NCBI RefSeq assembly: GCF_901000735.1
Contig: NC_081544.1
Location: 10,045,608-10,109,607 of the forward strand
From: Corylus avellana
Lineage: Eukaryota; Streptophyta; Magnoliopsida; Fagales; Betulaceae
Direction: 5' to 3'
Length of the DNA stretch: 64,000 bases
Both the position numbers and the translations under genes were made by a program. Each line of letters opens with the position of its first letter. The stretch's first letter is position 1. The notes beneath the pieces are model-generated. The model had not been told where the DNA came from, searched no databases, and was given only the letters and a program-made list of their open reading frames with translations. Positions 12,840-23,684 of the stretch are shown here, piece by piece.

Positions 12840-13490
12840 CACCTGAATGTAAACCCAAACTCTAAACCGGTGATATAGAAAAAGAGATACCCTGGGCCAA
12901 AAAGAAGTCAAGCCGCAGTGAAAGAGGTTGACAAGCTCCTCAAAGTAGATCTTATTAGGGACGTCCAATATCCGTCATGGATATCCAATGTGGTCATGGT
13001 GAAGAAAGCGAGTGGGAAGTGTAGAATGTGCGTCGACTTCACAGATCTCAACAAGGCATGCCTGAAAGATAGCTTCCCCTTTCCTAGAATAGACTTGCTC
13101 GTTGACTCCACCGCTGGTCATGAGTTGCTCAGATTTATGGATGTGTTCTCGGGATATAATTAGATTCAGATGGATTAGCTGGAGGAGGAGAAGACAACCT
13201 TCATGACCGATTGTGGACTCTATTGTTATTGGGTGATACCCTTTGGATTGAAGAATGTAGGAGCCACATACCAACGGTTGGTCAATAACATGTTTAGGGA
13301 GTAGATCGGAAAGAATGTGGAAGTCTACATAGATGACATGCTAGTCAAAAGCCAGCAAGCCACCAGACACGTAGTGGACCTCAAGGAGACCTTATGAACC
13401 CTAAGACATTATCGCATGAAGCTTAACCCCATGAAGTGTGCCTTCGGGGTCTCTTCAGGTAAGTTTCTAGGATTCATGGTGTCTATGCAG
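12840..13490 (+). pseudogene. Reverse transcriptase of Tat-type gypsy element
   Basis: Successive RT blocks are readable: WISNVVMVKKASGKCRMCVDF, LNKACLKDSFPFPRID, FMDVFSGYN, then stops, then WVIPFGLKNVGATYQRL and VYIDDMLVKS at 13321-13350. The two catalytic aspartates (YIDD) remain. Stops sit where conserved residues belong (after SGYN, after the IQMD motif, after NMFRE), so the protein cannot be made. Confidence 0.8.
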
Positions 13491-13499
13491 CCACTGCGC

Positions 13500-13997
13500 A
13501 ACACTAAGCAACTCTAGCAACTTACCGGTATAGTTGCAGCCTTGATGAGGTTCATTCCTGAGCCACTAACAAATGTCTGCCCTTCTTCAAGATACTTCGC
13601 AAAGGCTTTCAATGGGGGGACAAATGTGACAGGGTTTTGAGCAGCTCAAGGAATACTTAGTCAACTTGCCCTTACTCAGCCAAGCATACAAAGGCAAACC
13701 CTCGTACCAATATTTGGCGGTATCCCCAACAAAGCTCAACCATGGTTAGAGAAGATGCCAGAATCTAGCAGCCGATTTATTACACAAGTAGAGCTCTCCC
13801 TTGAGCAGAAACTAGATATATGAAGTTCGAACAACTGGCATTCGCACTGGTCATCTCGGCGAGAAAGCTCCATCCTTATTTTCAATTTCACACAATTCAC
13901 GTCCTTACGTACTACCCTTTGAAGCAGATCCTCCACAAGCCTGACTGTTCGGGGCGATTAGTTAAGTGGGCAGTGGAGCTGGGAGAGTTCAAGAACC
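13500..13997 (+). pseudogene. RNase H remnant of gypsy element, truncated at a copia junction
   Basis: At 13820-13990 the frame reads EQLAFALVISARKLHPYFQ, HTIHVLTYYPLKQILHKPDCSGRL and KWAVELGEF, the usual end of gypsy RT-RNase H. The stretch 13500-13810 is scrambled by indels. The expected following sequence is missing because the polyprotein switches to Ty1/copia coding sequence at about 13998. Confidence 0.65.
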
Positions 13998-15518
13998 ATC
14001 CACTTAGAAAAAAGCTACTACCAAACCATAATGGAAGGATGCCATATCTCTTGAGTATAATGCTCTTCTCTCCAATCAAACCTGGACCCTCTACCCTAGG
14101 CCTTCTCATCAAAATGTGGTCAGAAACAAATGGGTCTTGAAAATCAAACAAAGACTAGATGGCACTGTGGACAGATTCAAGGCACGTTTAGTTCCTAAAG
14201 GATTTGATCAGTTGAATGGTGTGGACTACTATGAGACCTTCAGTCGTGTTGTGAAACCTGCCACCATTCGTTTGGCTTTGGCAGTCCAATTCGATTGGAA
14301 TATCAAACAACTTGATGTTTCAAATGCCTTCCTTCATGGCATATTGAATGAGGAGGTGTACATGGAGCAACCTCCAGGTTTTGTTCATCCTTTATACCCT
14401 GATCATGTCTGCAAATTGAGTAAGTCTCTCTATGTCTTAAAGCAGGCACCTAGAGCCTGGTTCATTCGTCTCTCCCAGGCCTTGCTGGATATAGGCTTCT
14501 CTGGTTCATAAGTTGATCCCTCCCTCTTTACTTATCATGCTGGACCTATCCACATCTTTCTTCTAGTCTATGTGGATGACATCATTCTCACAAGCAATCA
14601 CTCAGCAACTCTTACTATCATTATCAGCAAGTTCCAGGCTGACTTTGCTATGAAAGACCTTGGTTCCATCACTTACTTTCTTGGAATTCAAGCCACTCGG
14701 GACTCTACAAGCCTTCATCTTTGACAATCCAAGTACATTCTCGATGTTCTTGACAGAGCTCAGATGACAGAATGTAAACCATATTCAGCTCCCTTCAGTG
14801 CTGGTTCCAAGATGTCCAAGTTTGGTGGAGATCCTCTCTCTAACGCTAATAAATACAGACATATTGTAGGTGTTGTGCAGTATGTGACTTTCACCAGACT
14901 AGACATTGCATACTCAGTAAACCAACTTTGCCAATACAAGTATGCTCCAACTTCAGTTCATCTCACAGTAGCCAAATGAGTCCTCAGATATCTCAAGGGT
15001 TCTGTTCATTTTGGTCTTCAGTAAGGCAAAGGTCCTCTTACCATCACCACCTACTATGATTTTGATTGGGTTGGTAACCCTGATGACAGAAGATCCACCA
15101 CTAGCTTTTGTATTTTCTTTGGCCCAAATTTAATCTCCTGGTTAGCCAAGAAGTAGCATGTTGTCTCTAGGTCTAGTACTGAGGCAGAATATTGTTCACT
15201 TTCCCTTGCAATAGCTGAAATGTTCTGGCTTCGCATGCTACTCAATCAACTCCACATCGGTCTCCCTTCTCCTCCCATTCTCCAGTGTGACAACTCAGGA
15301 GCTGTTGCTTTGGCCTTTAATCAAGTCTTTCATGCACGCACCAAACATATTGAGGTAGATGTCCACTTTGTCCATGAGAAAGTGCTCAACTGTGCCATTC
15401 AAATTCATTATCTCTCCACTCTTGACTAAGTTGCACATATCTTCACCAAGGGTCACACTGCTGCAAGGTTCTGCTTTCTCAGGGACAACTCAGGGTCCTC
15501 CCTCCCATGAGTTTGCGC
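13998..15518 (+). pseudogene. Ty1/copia reverse transcriptase-RNase H, 5'-truncated
   Basis: From about 14020 a copia polyprotein begins mid-way: LEYNALLSNQTWTLYPRP, VVRNKWVLKIKQ, KQLDVSNAFLHGILNEEVYMEQPPGF and LVYVDDIIL at 14565-14585 (catalytic YVDD intact). Next comes copia RNase [44 protein letters not shown]. Stops interrupt it near 14510, 14723, 14978, 15022, 15155 and 15428. Gag, protease and integrase are absent, so only the 3' half of the element survives. Confidence 0.85.
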
Positions 15519-15820
15519 GGGGGGGGGGGGGGTGTTAAGAGTAATCCAGAAGATTAAATGAAGTCCAAGGATAATCAAGAAACTCTATCTAATACACGTG
15601 ACAAACACCATAGTTTTCATGCAACCTTGACTCCTATAGCAGCTACTAGAAGGACTTCACATCACAACAACTTTTCTTCCTCAATTCATGGAAACTTGCT
15701 CCCCACTTCTGCACACATTAGTAGACTACAACACCAGCCTATCCCTGCTGACCTGGGCTGCAAATCCAACTCCTTAAGTTATGGTTGATTTTCCTCCAAC
15801 ATTGCCATCAACTCAACACA
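15519..15820 (+). repeat. Polypurine tract (14 G) and putative copia 3' LTR remnant
   Basis: A run of 14 G (15519-15532) abuts TGTTAAGAGTAATCC at 15533, where the 3' LTR of the copia remnant is expected. The LTR would run to ...CAACACA at 15820, immediately followed by a different LTR start. There is no second LTR to define its true end. Confidence 0.6.
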
Positions 15821-16740
15821 TGTTGTGACAAATACTACCTAAATTAATAGATAGTATTTGCTATGTTTTAACTCATAAGTGCACAAGGTCAAAACAATAG
15901 AATAAGGTGCAAGTACGAGATCATTCTCACGAGAATTGATGATTTTGTATAGAATTGTTTTTCTAAATTAAAATAACAAAATTGTCACAAAATTGGTATT
16001 GATATGTTGAAAAGAAATAAAGATAAATAAAAGTGTTAGGGTTTCGACATCCACCACTAATCAGACTAATTAAGATAACAATATGTCAATGCGCCAATCA
16101 TACCGGTATATTTAATGTTTGACAACCTTAGGGCATGGGAGTATACTCCTTAAGCTATTGATCTCCCTAAGCAACGAATTAAGCATGGGTGTACACTCTA
16201 ACTCTTTTCTTTCTCAAAGGATTTAGCATGAGTATATACTAAGTTGTTCTTTAAGAAATAATAAATTTGTAAAAATCGACAAACACATGAGGCCTAGGAC
16301 ATGAGTGTATACTCTCGGTTCTCCATGTTGATAACCCTAAGAACCCGCAAAGGTATATTTTTTTCACTCTATTAAGCCCAGGACTCGGTTATCTAAATTG
16401 ACTTAAATAACTAATCCATACCATATGTATATGTTGATCAGACACATTTATATGAGGAATTCAATTAAGTAGGAAATAATCAAGTTAAATACACCAAAAT
16501 ATGATTGTAGCAAAGGCGCCAATATTGAAATCCTAAAAGGACATGATTAAGGCTTCAATCTAGCCCCTAACTAAAGAGTTAGTTACACATAATTAAGATA
16601 AAGACTAAAAATAAAAGGGAAAGAAGAAACCGAAAAGCTTCTGGAAGTAGCCTCCAAATTCCCTCTCTAAAGTTGTTTATCTTCAATCCTCCCTTAAATT
16701 GTGAGGTTTAATGAGAGCAAAATTGGAAAAGAAGGCATAG
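15821..16740 (-). repeat. LTR fragment related to family A
   Basis: It starts TGTTGTGACAAATACTACC and follows family A for ~900 bp (CGAGATCATTCTCACGAG, TTGTTCTTTAAG, GTAGCAAAGGCGCCAATATTG). The far end, including the CTCGAG tract, is missing and similarity is lost near 16740. Because the right end is lost, a target duplication cannot be tested. Confidence 0.7.
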
Positions 16741-16870
16741 AAATTTTATGTGAGACACACGTGGGATGATTTCTGTCCACTCAGATAGAAATTAGTAACA
16801 GAGGGCCTTGCAGTGAGCTGACAGATGGATCGGGATTGGCGGAGGCTAACTTTCAGCCCCGCCGACCGCT

Positions 16871-17600
16871 ATGATTATTTTCAGTTGGAATTGCCGGGGG
16901 CTTGGAAACCTCTGGACAATTCAAGACCTTTGCCGGATGGTGAGGGATAAGAAACCCGACTTGGTTTCCCTCATGGAAACCAAGATGTGAAAGAAAAAAA
17001 TGGAGAATATTAGAATCAAATTGGGCCTCTCTAACATGTTCGTGGTAGATTGCATATGGAGGAGTAGAGGTTTGGGGATATTATGGGGGGAAGATGCAAA
17101 GGTTGAAGTCCAAAATTTCAGCCGTAGGCATATCAATGCCATAATAAATTAAACAGACCCAAAGCAGAGTTATTTTGGAAATTCACGGGGTTTTATGCCC
17201 ATCCCGAAACTGCCAAGAGACATGAGGCGTGGGTTTTATTAAAGTACCTAGCTCGGCATGACCCTCTCCCATGGTTGTGTATTGGCGATTTCAATGAGGT
17301 TGTCAATGGGACCGAAAAATGGGGGGGGGGGGGGGGGAGGGTGGAGAAAGGATATGATAGCTTTCCAACAAACTCTGGAGTAATGCAACTTTGTCTGACC
17401 TAGGCTTTTATGGCTCAAAATATACATGTTGCAATTGTAGAGAGGGGAGGGTGTTCATAAAGGAGCGGCTTGATAGAGGAGTCATAAACATGGAATGGAG
17501 GACCTATTTCCCTGAGGCTGTGGTGGCAGTGGAAGCAATTGTTTCTTTAGACCATGCTCCGCTAGTATTGAGACTAAAAAAAAATGGTTGGAAGATTAAA
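16871..17600 (+). pseudogene. LINE ORF2 apurinic-type endonuclease domain
   Basis: It opens MIIFSWNCRGLGN with the catalytic Asn motif, then PDLVSLMETKM (catalytic Glu), IGDFNEV at about 17283-17305 (GDFNE motif) and SLDHAPLVLRL at about 17543-17575 (the SDH-like end). A 17-G run at 17321-17337, an in-frame TGA after ETKM and several frame changes disable it. The domain nicks the chromosomal target to prime reverse transcription. Confidence 0.78.
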
Positions 17601-18160
17601 CAGAGTAATCGTTTTCGTTATGAAGCTGGATGGGCTTTGGAAATTGGGTACCAGGATGTGATTAATATGGTCTGGAAGCAACCATTGGTGGAAATCAGGA
17701 GGTGGGACCGTTTGGGAAGTAAACTCTTTGCATGTGTGCAAAGTCTTATACAATGGAAGAATAAATTGCAAGAACCCAAGCCTGGGCATATTTCATAGTT
17801 GAGGGAGCACTTAGCTGAGTTGCAGGGACATGATGATATGGGTAATGATGAGGAAATTTCAAAGCTCAAGCGTGACATCCAAATTCAACTAGACAAAGAT
17901 GACTTATGGTGGCGACAAGGGCTAAAGCAGATTGGCTCAAGCATGGAGATAGGAATACTAAATATTTCCATGCTTGTGTCAATTCTAGGAGGAGAAAAAA
18001 TATAATTGATCGAATAAAGGATGCACAAGGGCAGTGGTGGGATTCGCCAAAAGGGGTGGGCAAGGCTTTTGTTGATTACTATACTGATTTGTTCTCTGCT
18101 GGTAGTGAAGGTGACATGGGTCAGTGTTTGCAACATATAGATGTTCGTGTCTAGGTAAGC

Positions 18161-19386
18161 ATGAATGCCGAACTTATAGAGGATTTTACTACAGAGGAAA
18201 TTAGCAAAGCTCTACACCAAATGGTGCCACTCAAAGCCCTCGAACCGGATGGGATGAATGCTTGCTTCTTTCAACAGAATTGGGCAATTATAGGAGAGGA
18301 GGTATGTAGAGGTATCCTTGATATTCTCAATTCTCGATGTATGCTGCCTAATCTGAATTTGACTTATATTGCTCTTATTCCTAAGACAAATAATTCGGAA
18401 TGTGTGACTGAGTTCCGACCTATAAGTCTTTGTACTGTATTGTACAAGCTTATCTCCAAGGTATTAACTAATAGGCTTAAAAAGGTTCTTCCTCATATTA
18501 TTTCATCCACTCAAAGTGCCTTTATTCCGGGGAGATTGATTACGGATAATATTTTGGCGGCTTATGAAACCCTCCATACGATGCATACCAGAATGCGAGG
18601 AAAAAAATGTTTTATGACCATTAAAATAGACATGAGTAAGGCATATGACAGGGTAGAATGGAGATTCTTGGAGGCGGTAATGGGAAAAATGGGGTTTGAT
18701 GAGCGTTGGATCCGACTAGTGATGATGTGTGTCACTTCGGTCCACTATGCGCTTTTGATCAATGGAGAACCATGTGGGCATATAACCCCCATGAGGGGTA
18801 TCAGGAAGGAGATCCAATTTTCCCCCTACCTTTTTCTTATTTGTGCTTAGGTCTTGAGTTCTATGGTGACTGATGCAAATAAGGAAGGGTTCTTATCAGG
18901 GGTGCCTACTTCGAAGAGGGGCCCAAAGATTAGCCATCTCTTTTTTGCAGATGACAGTTTATTATTTTGCAAGACCACTCTAGCACCATGGAGCAACTTA
19001 TCGGCCATTTTGCAAAAATATGAGGAGGCATCGGGTCAAAAAATGAATACTAATAAGACCTCTATTTTTTCAGTAGAAATACCCTAGTGGTTGAGAAGGA
19101 AATCATTTTGGAGTTTGCAGGCATTCCAACTACACATAGATATGACAAATATCTAGGGTTACCAGCCTTGGTGGGTCATTCCTGGATGAAAGCTTTTAAG
19201 GGTATTACGAAGCAGATGCGGAAACGACTTCAGGATTGGAAATTAAGATTTCTTTCCCAGGCTGGAAAGGAAATTCTCCTAAAGGCGGTGGTAATTCAAG
19301 CCATTATTTCTTATTGCATGAGTGTTTTTCTTCTTCCAAAATCTTTGCGCTCAGAGATAAATTCTCTTATTAAAAGGTTTTGGTAG
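18161..19386 (+). pseudogene. LINE ORF2 reverse transcriptase domain
   Basis: The frame from 18161 has FRPISLCTVLYKLISKVLTN, SAFIPGRLITDNILAAYE, KIDMSKAYDRVEW and then a stop at 18850. The next segment carries HLFFADDSLLF (FADD catalytic motif) at about 18940-18965. A further frame (19087-19386) has YLGLPALVG and the post-RT thumb. Three frames are needed to read one protein, so it is inactive. Confidence 0.85.
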
Positions 19387-19942
19387 GGTCATAAGGAAAA
19401 TGATAGAAAAATCGCATGGATGAGCTGGAGCAAAATAGGGGTCTCAAAGGCTGGGGGAGGAATGGGTTTCCATGATCTTGCTTGTTTCAACAAAGAACTC
19501 TTGGCAAAGCAAGTTTGTAGGATGTGGACTATGCCAGACAGTTTAGTCGCACGAATCATGAAAGCAAAATACTATCTGGATTGCTGGATCATTGAAGCTC
19601 CATTACGAAAAAAGCCATCTTTTGCTTGGTGGAGTATTCAAAGCTCATATACACTAATGAGGGAGGGTCTGGTATGGAGGATTGGGAATGGAAAAAAATA
19701 AATAAAAAAAATGCGCACTTGGGTAGATAGAGAAAAAAAAAAAAAAAAGCAACGAAAATGGGCATGTATGGAAGCAAGATTTATTGACTCAATTATTCTC
19801 GGCAGAGGAGAAAAGCATGATACAATCCATTCCTATTAGTTGCACTAATCTGGAAGATAAGCTAATCTGGAGGGGTACCGAAAGGGGTATTTTTTCGGTC
19901 ATGAGCTCATACCATATTCAAAAAGAATTGGAATGTTCGTAG

Positions 19943-20490
19943 ATGGTGGAGTGTTCTTCTCAGCAAAATAACAGTACGGTCTGGAAAAGTTTCTGGAAAT
20001 TACAAATTCCACATGTGGAGAAGGTATGGTTCTGGCGGGCTTGTCAAGATATTTTACCTACACGGGATAAGTTGTTTCGGAGGAAGGTGATCTCAGACCC
20101 AAGCTGCCCCATTTGTGGACTGGAAGCTGAGACAATTTATCATATTCTGTGGCAATGTCCATTAGCACAGGATGTATGGAGTGGGGGCTATATTAAATTT
20201 CAAAAAAGCTCTTTGGGTGAATTGGAATTCTTGCGGGTTGCAAAAGAAATGTTGCGGAAATGTGATGTGGAGGAGTTCCAGATCTTCATTCTCACTGCTC
20301 GAAGGATATGGCTAAGGAGGAATGAATTTCTGCATGAGGGCTCCTTTTCCTCTCCTAATACCATTGTCATGAAAGCAGTAGCTGCTTTGCAGGATTTCTC
20401 TCAGGCTCAAACAGGGACATCTCGGACCTGTGTTCCAGAAGGGCAAGCTTTTTCTGGGGAAGTGGACGGCACCGTAACAAGGCTGGTATA
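19943..20490 (+). pseudogene. LINE ORF2 zinc-binding (zf-RVT) region
   Basis: VWFWRACQDILPTRDKLFRR leads into CPICGLEAETIYHILWQC, the C-x2-C..H..C pattern of the zf-RVT domain that follows RT in plant LINEs. The frame stops at 20490 and the RNase H part continues in the next frame. Confidence 0.75.
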
Positions 20491-20492
20491 AG

Positions 20493-20960
20493 GTGAACTG
20501 GGACGCGGCCGCTGGGAAGCAAACGGGGAGGATAGGGATGGGAGTTATCATTCGGGATCACAAGGGGGCGGTGCAGGCAGCGTTGAGCAGTACGCGTGTT
20601 GGCATTCTCGAGCCAACGGCTGCTGAAGCGCTGGCAACTATCTTGGCTATCCAAATGGCACGTGAGATGGATCTCACGCAGGTTGAGTTGGAAGGGGATG
20701 CAAAGGTGGTAGTCGAGGCCGTGGAATGTGAAGCTGCAGATTGGAGTAGAAGGGGCCACTTAATTGACAACTTACGTGCCTTGCTCAAGTACTTCCCTGC
20801 TTCGAAACTGCTTTATGCCAATAGAGCTTGTAATCAAGCTGCTCATGCTTTGGCAAGACTAGCTACGACGCAGGTGTTAGATAGGAAGTGGACCTCTGAA
20901 ATCCCAGATTGTTTGAGGAAGATTATTGACGCAGAGAAATCTGCTCTGAATGTATGTTGA
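20493..20960 (+). pseudogene. LINE C-terminal RNase H domain
   Basis: WDAAAGKQTGRIGMGVIIRD, then EPTAAEALATILAIQMA (catalytic Glu), LEGDAKVVVEAV (catalytic Asp) and NQAAHALARLA at the end. This is the RVT_3-type RNase H found at the end of plant L1 ORF2. This 155-residue segment is uninterrupted but detached from its upstream frame. Confidence 0.8.
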
Positions 20961-21012
20961 TCTTTTTTGAGAATGAAATGATAGAAGCTAAATTTTTCAA
21001 AAAAAAAAAAGT

Positions 21013-21954
21013 AATGGGGGGCTTCAATTGCAAATTTTTGAAATATTAGAAAAGTACATTATAAATTTTTAAATATTAAAGTTCAAAGAGAAAAAAAAAA
21101 AAAAAAAAAAAGCTTGAAATTTGGCTCATTTAACCCAAATAAGATATTTGGCTCATTTGGCTCATCTATTTCCCAATTCCCATACCTCTCAAGCAAGCCT
21201 GTAATCCGTAGAGCTACGAGTGTATTGCATCGTATAAAAGTCTTCTTGTTTTACACGGTCTTTCAGTAAAGTCTCGATCAGAGGCAGCATGATTGCCCTA
21301 ATTCCACAACCAACATGATGACGACACTTTTTGGTCCTCTTTCCATCACAATGGGCACTTTTTGATTCCATCTTGATCAGAGGCAACATGATTGCCCTAA
21401 TTCCAATGAAACACAACCATCCTGAGGAAACTTTCTGGTCCTCTTTCCATCGCAATGGGCAGCTTTAAAGACAACAAAAGTTTTAAACAATGGTCCGAAG
21501 CATTACTCTACAGTAAACAGATAATAAGGTGGATCAGTAATGACAATGTCTCGTGTTGTGCATCAGTAATGTCAGTGGGTAAATATTTTTTTGTGCCACT
21601 TTAATTTTGACATCGTTCAGTAATTATTACGGTTTCCAAAGAAGTAGGAATTTTAGGGTTGTTTTTACTGCTGGGAGGTGGGGGCCTCTGGTAAGAAATC
21701 AGACACAATGGGAAAAGTGATTTATTTTGGTCAAATTAAAGAATGGATAAATAATTTTGGGGAAATGGAGGCAGAAAGCCACAATGGGCTGTTTAGGCCA
21801 TAAATTTTTGACCCGAAAGCATAGATCCTTTAAACTTTGAAAAATAATTTTACCTTGTAATTTAATAAGATATAATGGATGGAACATATTTCCAAAGATA
21901 ATAAATAGTGAGATAAATTATTTAATTAAATAATTAGTATTTTAATTTTATTTC
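21013..21954. other. Non-coding stretch with a local duplication
   Basis: It holds a 22-base A run at about 21092-21113 and an imperfect tandem duplication of ~100 bp (21270-21365 and 21372-21463, sharing GGCAGCATGATTGCCCTAAT and TGGTCCTCTTTCCATC). No gene is recognised. Confidence 0.6.
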
Positions 21955-22870
21955 AGTAGTCATTGTGCTAAAGCAAATAGCTGAAACAACTTATTGAGAA
22001 GTCAAGATAAGCCGTGCAAAAATTGCTCAATCCATCAAATATCCTTTTCAGTAGTCATTGTGCTAAAGCAACTAGCCGAAACAACTTATTGAAAAGTTAA
22101 GATAGGCTGTGCAATAATTGCTCACTCCATCCAATATCATTTTCAGTAGACAGTAGTCATTGTGCTAAAGCAACTAACTAAAACAACTTATTGAGAACTC
22201 AAGATAGGCTGTGTAGTAATTGCTCAATCCATCCAATATCCTTTTCAATAGACAGTAGTCATTGTGCTAAAGCAACTAGCCAAAACAACTTATTGAGAAG
22301 TCAAGATAGGCTGTGCAATAATTGCTCAATCCATCCTTACTGCTCAATCCATCCAATATCCTTTTCAATAGACAGTAGTCATTGTGCTAAAGCAACTAGC
22401 CGAAACAACTTATTGAGAAGTCAAGATAGTTTGTGTAGTAATTGCTCAATTCATCCAATATCCTTTTCAGTAGACAGTAGTCATTGTGCTAAAGCAACTA
22501 GCCGAAACAACTTATTGAGAAGTTAAGATAGGCTGTGCAGTAATTGCTCAATCCATCTAATATCCTTTTCAGTAGACAGTAGTCATTGTGCTAAAGCGAC
22601 TAGCTGAAACAACTTAGTGAGAAGTCAAGACAGGCTGTGCACTAATTGCTCAATCCATCCAATATCCTTTTCAGTAGACATTAGTCATTGTGCTAAAGCA
22701 ATTAGGCAAAACAATTTATTGAGAAGTAAAAATAGGCTATGCAGTAATTGCTCAATCCATCCAATATCCTTTTCAATAGACAGTAGTCATTGTGCTAAAG
22801 CAACTTGTCGAAACAACTTATTCATAAGTTATGATAGACTGCATAGTAATTGTTCAATCTATAGACTTCA
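21955..22870. repeat. Tandem array, ~102-bp unit, about nine copies
   Basis: The landmark CATTGTGCTAAAGCAA recurs near 21961, 22058, 22161, 22260, 22380, 22482, 22585, 22688 and 22785. The unit is close to 102 bp, so the plus-strand frame persists through it as a 34-residue repeat (RSQDRLCSNCSIHPISFS..). C-to-T changes (CAA to TAA) put stops into units near 22096 and 22527. One ~20-bp partial unit is inserted near 22335. Confidence 0.88.
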
Positions 22871-23684
22871 AAAATCATGCATTGTGATAAGAATAGAGGT
22901 CAATCCCTCATGCTTGCCTAAGACAGAGAAATTGAATGGAGCTTCGCATCATGAAACTTGAGTAAAGTTGAGTGTTATATTTTTATTTTAATTAAGAGTT
23001 CATTCAGATTATCCCGTTTGTATTATAAAATAAAAATGTAATTTTTAACATTTTTTTTTTCCTTTTAAAGGTATTTTTGTCGTAATATATATGAAAAACT
23101 TCAGTTGACTCCATAAACTTTTATCGCATTTCCAGCCACTCCCTTATGCTTAAAAAAAAAATTCTCAATTTAGTGTATCCATAACTTAGGAAAAGCGATA
23201 AATACTCTGTGCTACCTTAATCAACCGGAAGACTTGAAAAATATAAGTGCAGCTTGCTTGGCAAAGGCTTTGAGCATTTTTATTGTAACAAAATTTGATT
23301 GATGTATAAAAAAGTAAAAATGTTTGGTATGAAAAGGAAAAAAAAAAACATTAAATAAATAAATAAAAATTTATTGTAATTTTTTTTTATTTAAATAGTA
23401 GTTGAAAATTATTAATGTGATAAACAATAAAAATATTGGGAAGTTGAATTTTTTTTAAAAAATAATACTGGGGCTATTAAGATATTTTGACAAACAGACC
23501 ACACAAATGACAAAATTTACTACGTAAACAACAATGCCAATGTAGAGTAGAATATTAATTTTATCAAAACACACACTTGGAATTATTGCAACGAATGAGG
23601 GAGTGGACTTTCTACGAATAAAAAGACAAGAGAAGAGTGGATAAAACCAAGAGATCGAGTCAATCTGCTTCTTCTTTGTTTGGT
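22871..23684. other. AT-rich intergenic DNA, 3' side of the UGT gene
   Basis: There are A/T homopolymer tracts and no recognisable gene. It includes the 3' flank of the minus-strand UGT gene. No polyadenylation signal could be assigned with confidence. Confidence 0.5.

Larger units (their letters stand above)
9925..13997 (+). mobile_element. Decayed Ty3/gypsy (Tat-lineage) internal region
   Basis: Gag, protease, reverse transcriptase and part of RNase H follow in gypsy order on the plus strand, each broken by stops. No own LTR is visible: the left side ends at family A (9924) and the right side runs into a copia sequence at about 13998. The RT motif VYIDDMLVKS is characteristic of the Tat/Ogre branch (family knowledge). 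Confidence 0.82.
16800..21012 (+). mobile_element. L1-type LINE, ORF2 decayed, with A-tail
   Basis: Endonuclease, RT, a Cys/His zinc motif and a C-terminal RNase H follow in the order of plant L1 elements. The element ends in TTTTTC plus an A run at 20998-21010. ORF1 is not seen, so it is probably 5'-truncated. A weakly similar pair, AGTAACAGAGGGC (16795) and AGTAATGGGGGGC (21011), might be an eroded target duplication. Confidence 0.82.

Noticed and set aside
16795..21025. Target duplication of the LINE (AGTAACAGAGGGC / AGTAATGGGGGGC)
   Set aside because: Several mismatches in a G-rich word; too weak to define the 5' end.
21955..22870. CRISPR-like array
   Set aside because: Units are ~102 bp and repeated along their whole length with no unique spacers; this is a tandem repeat in plant DNA.
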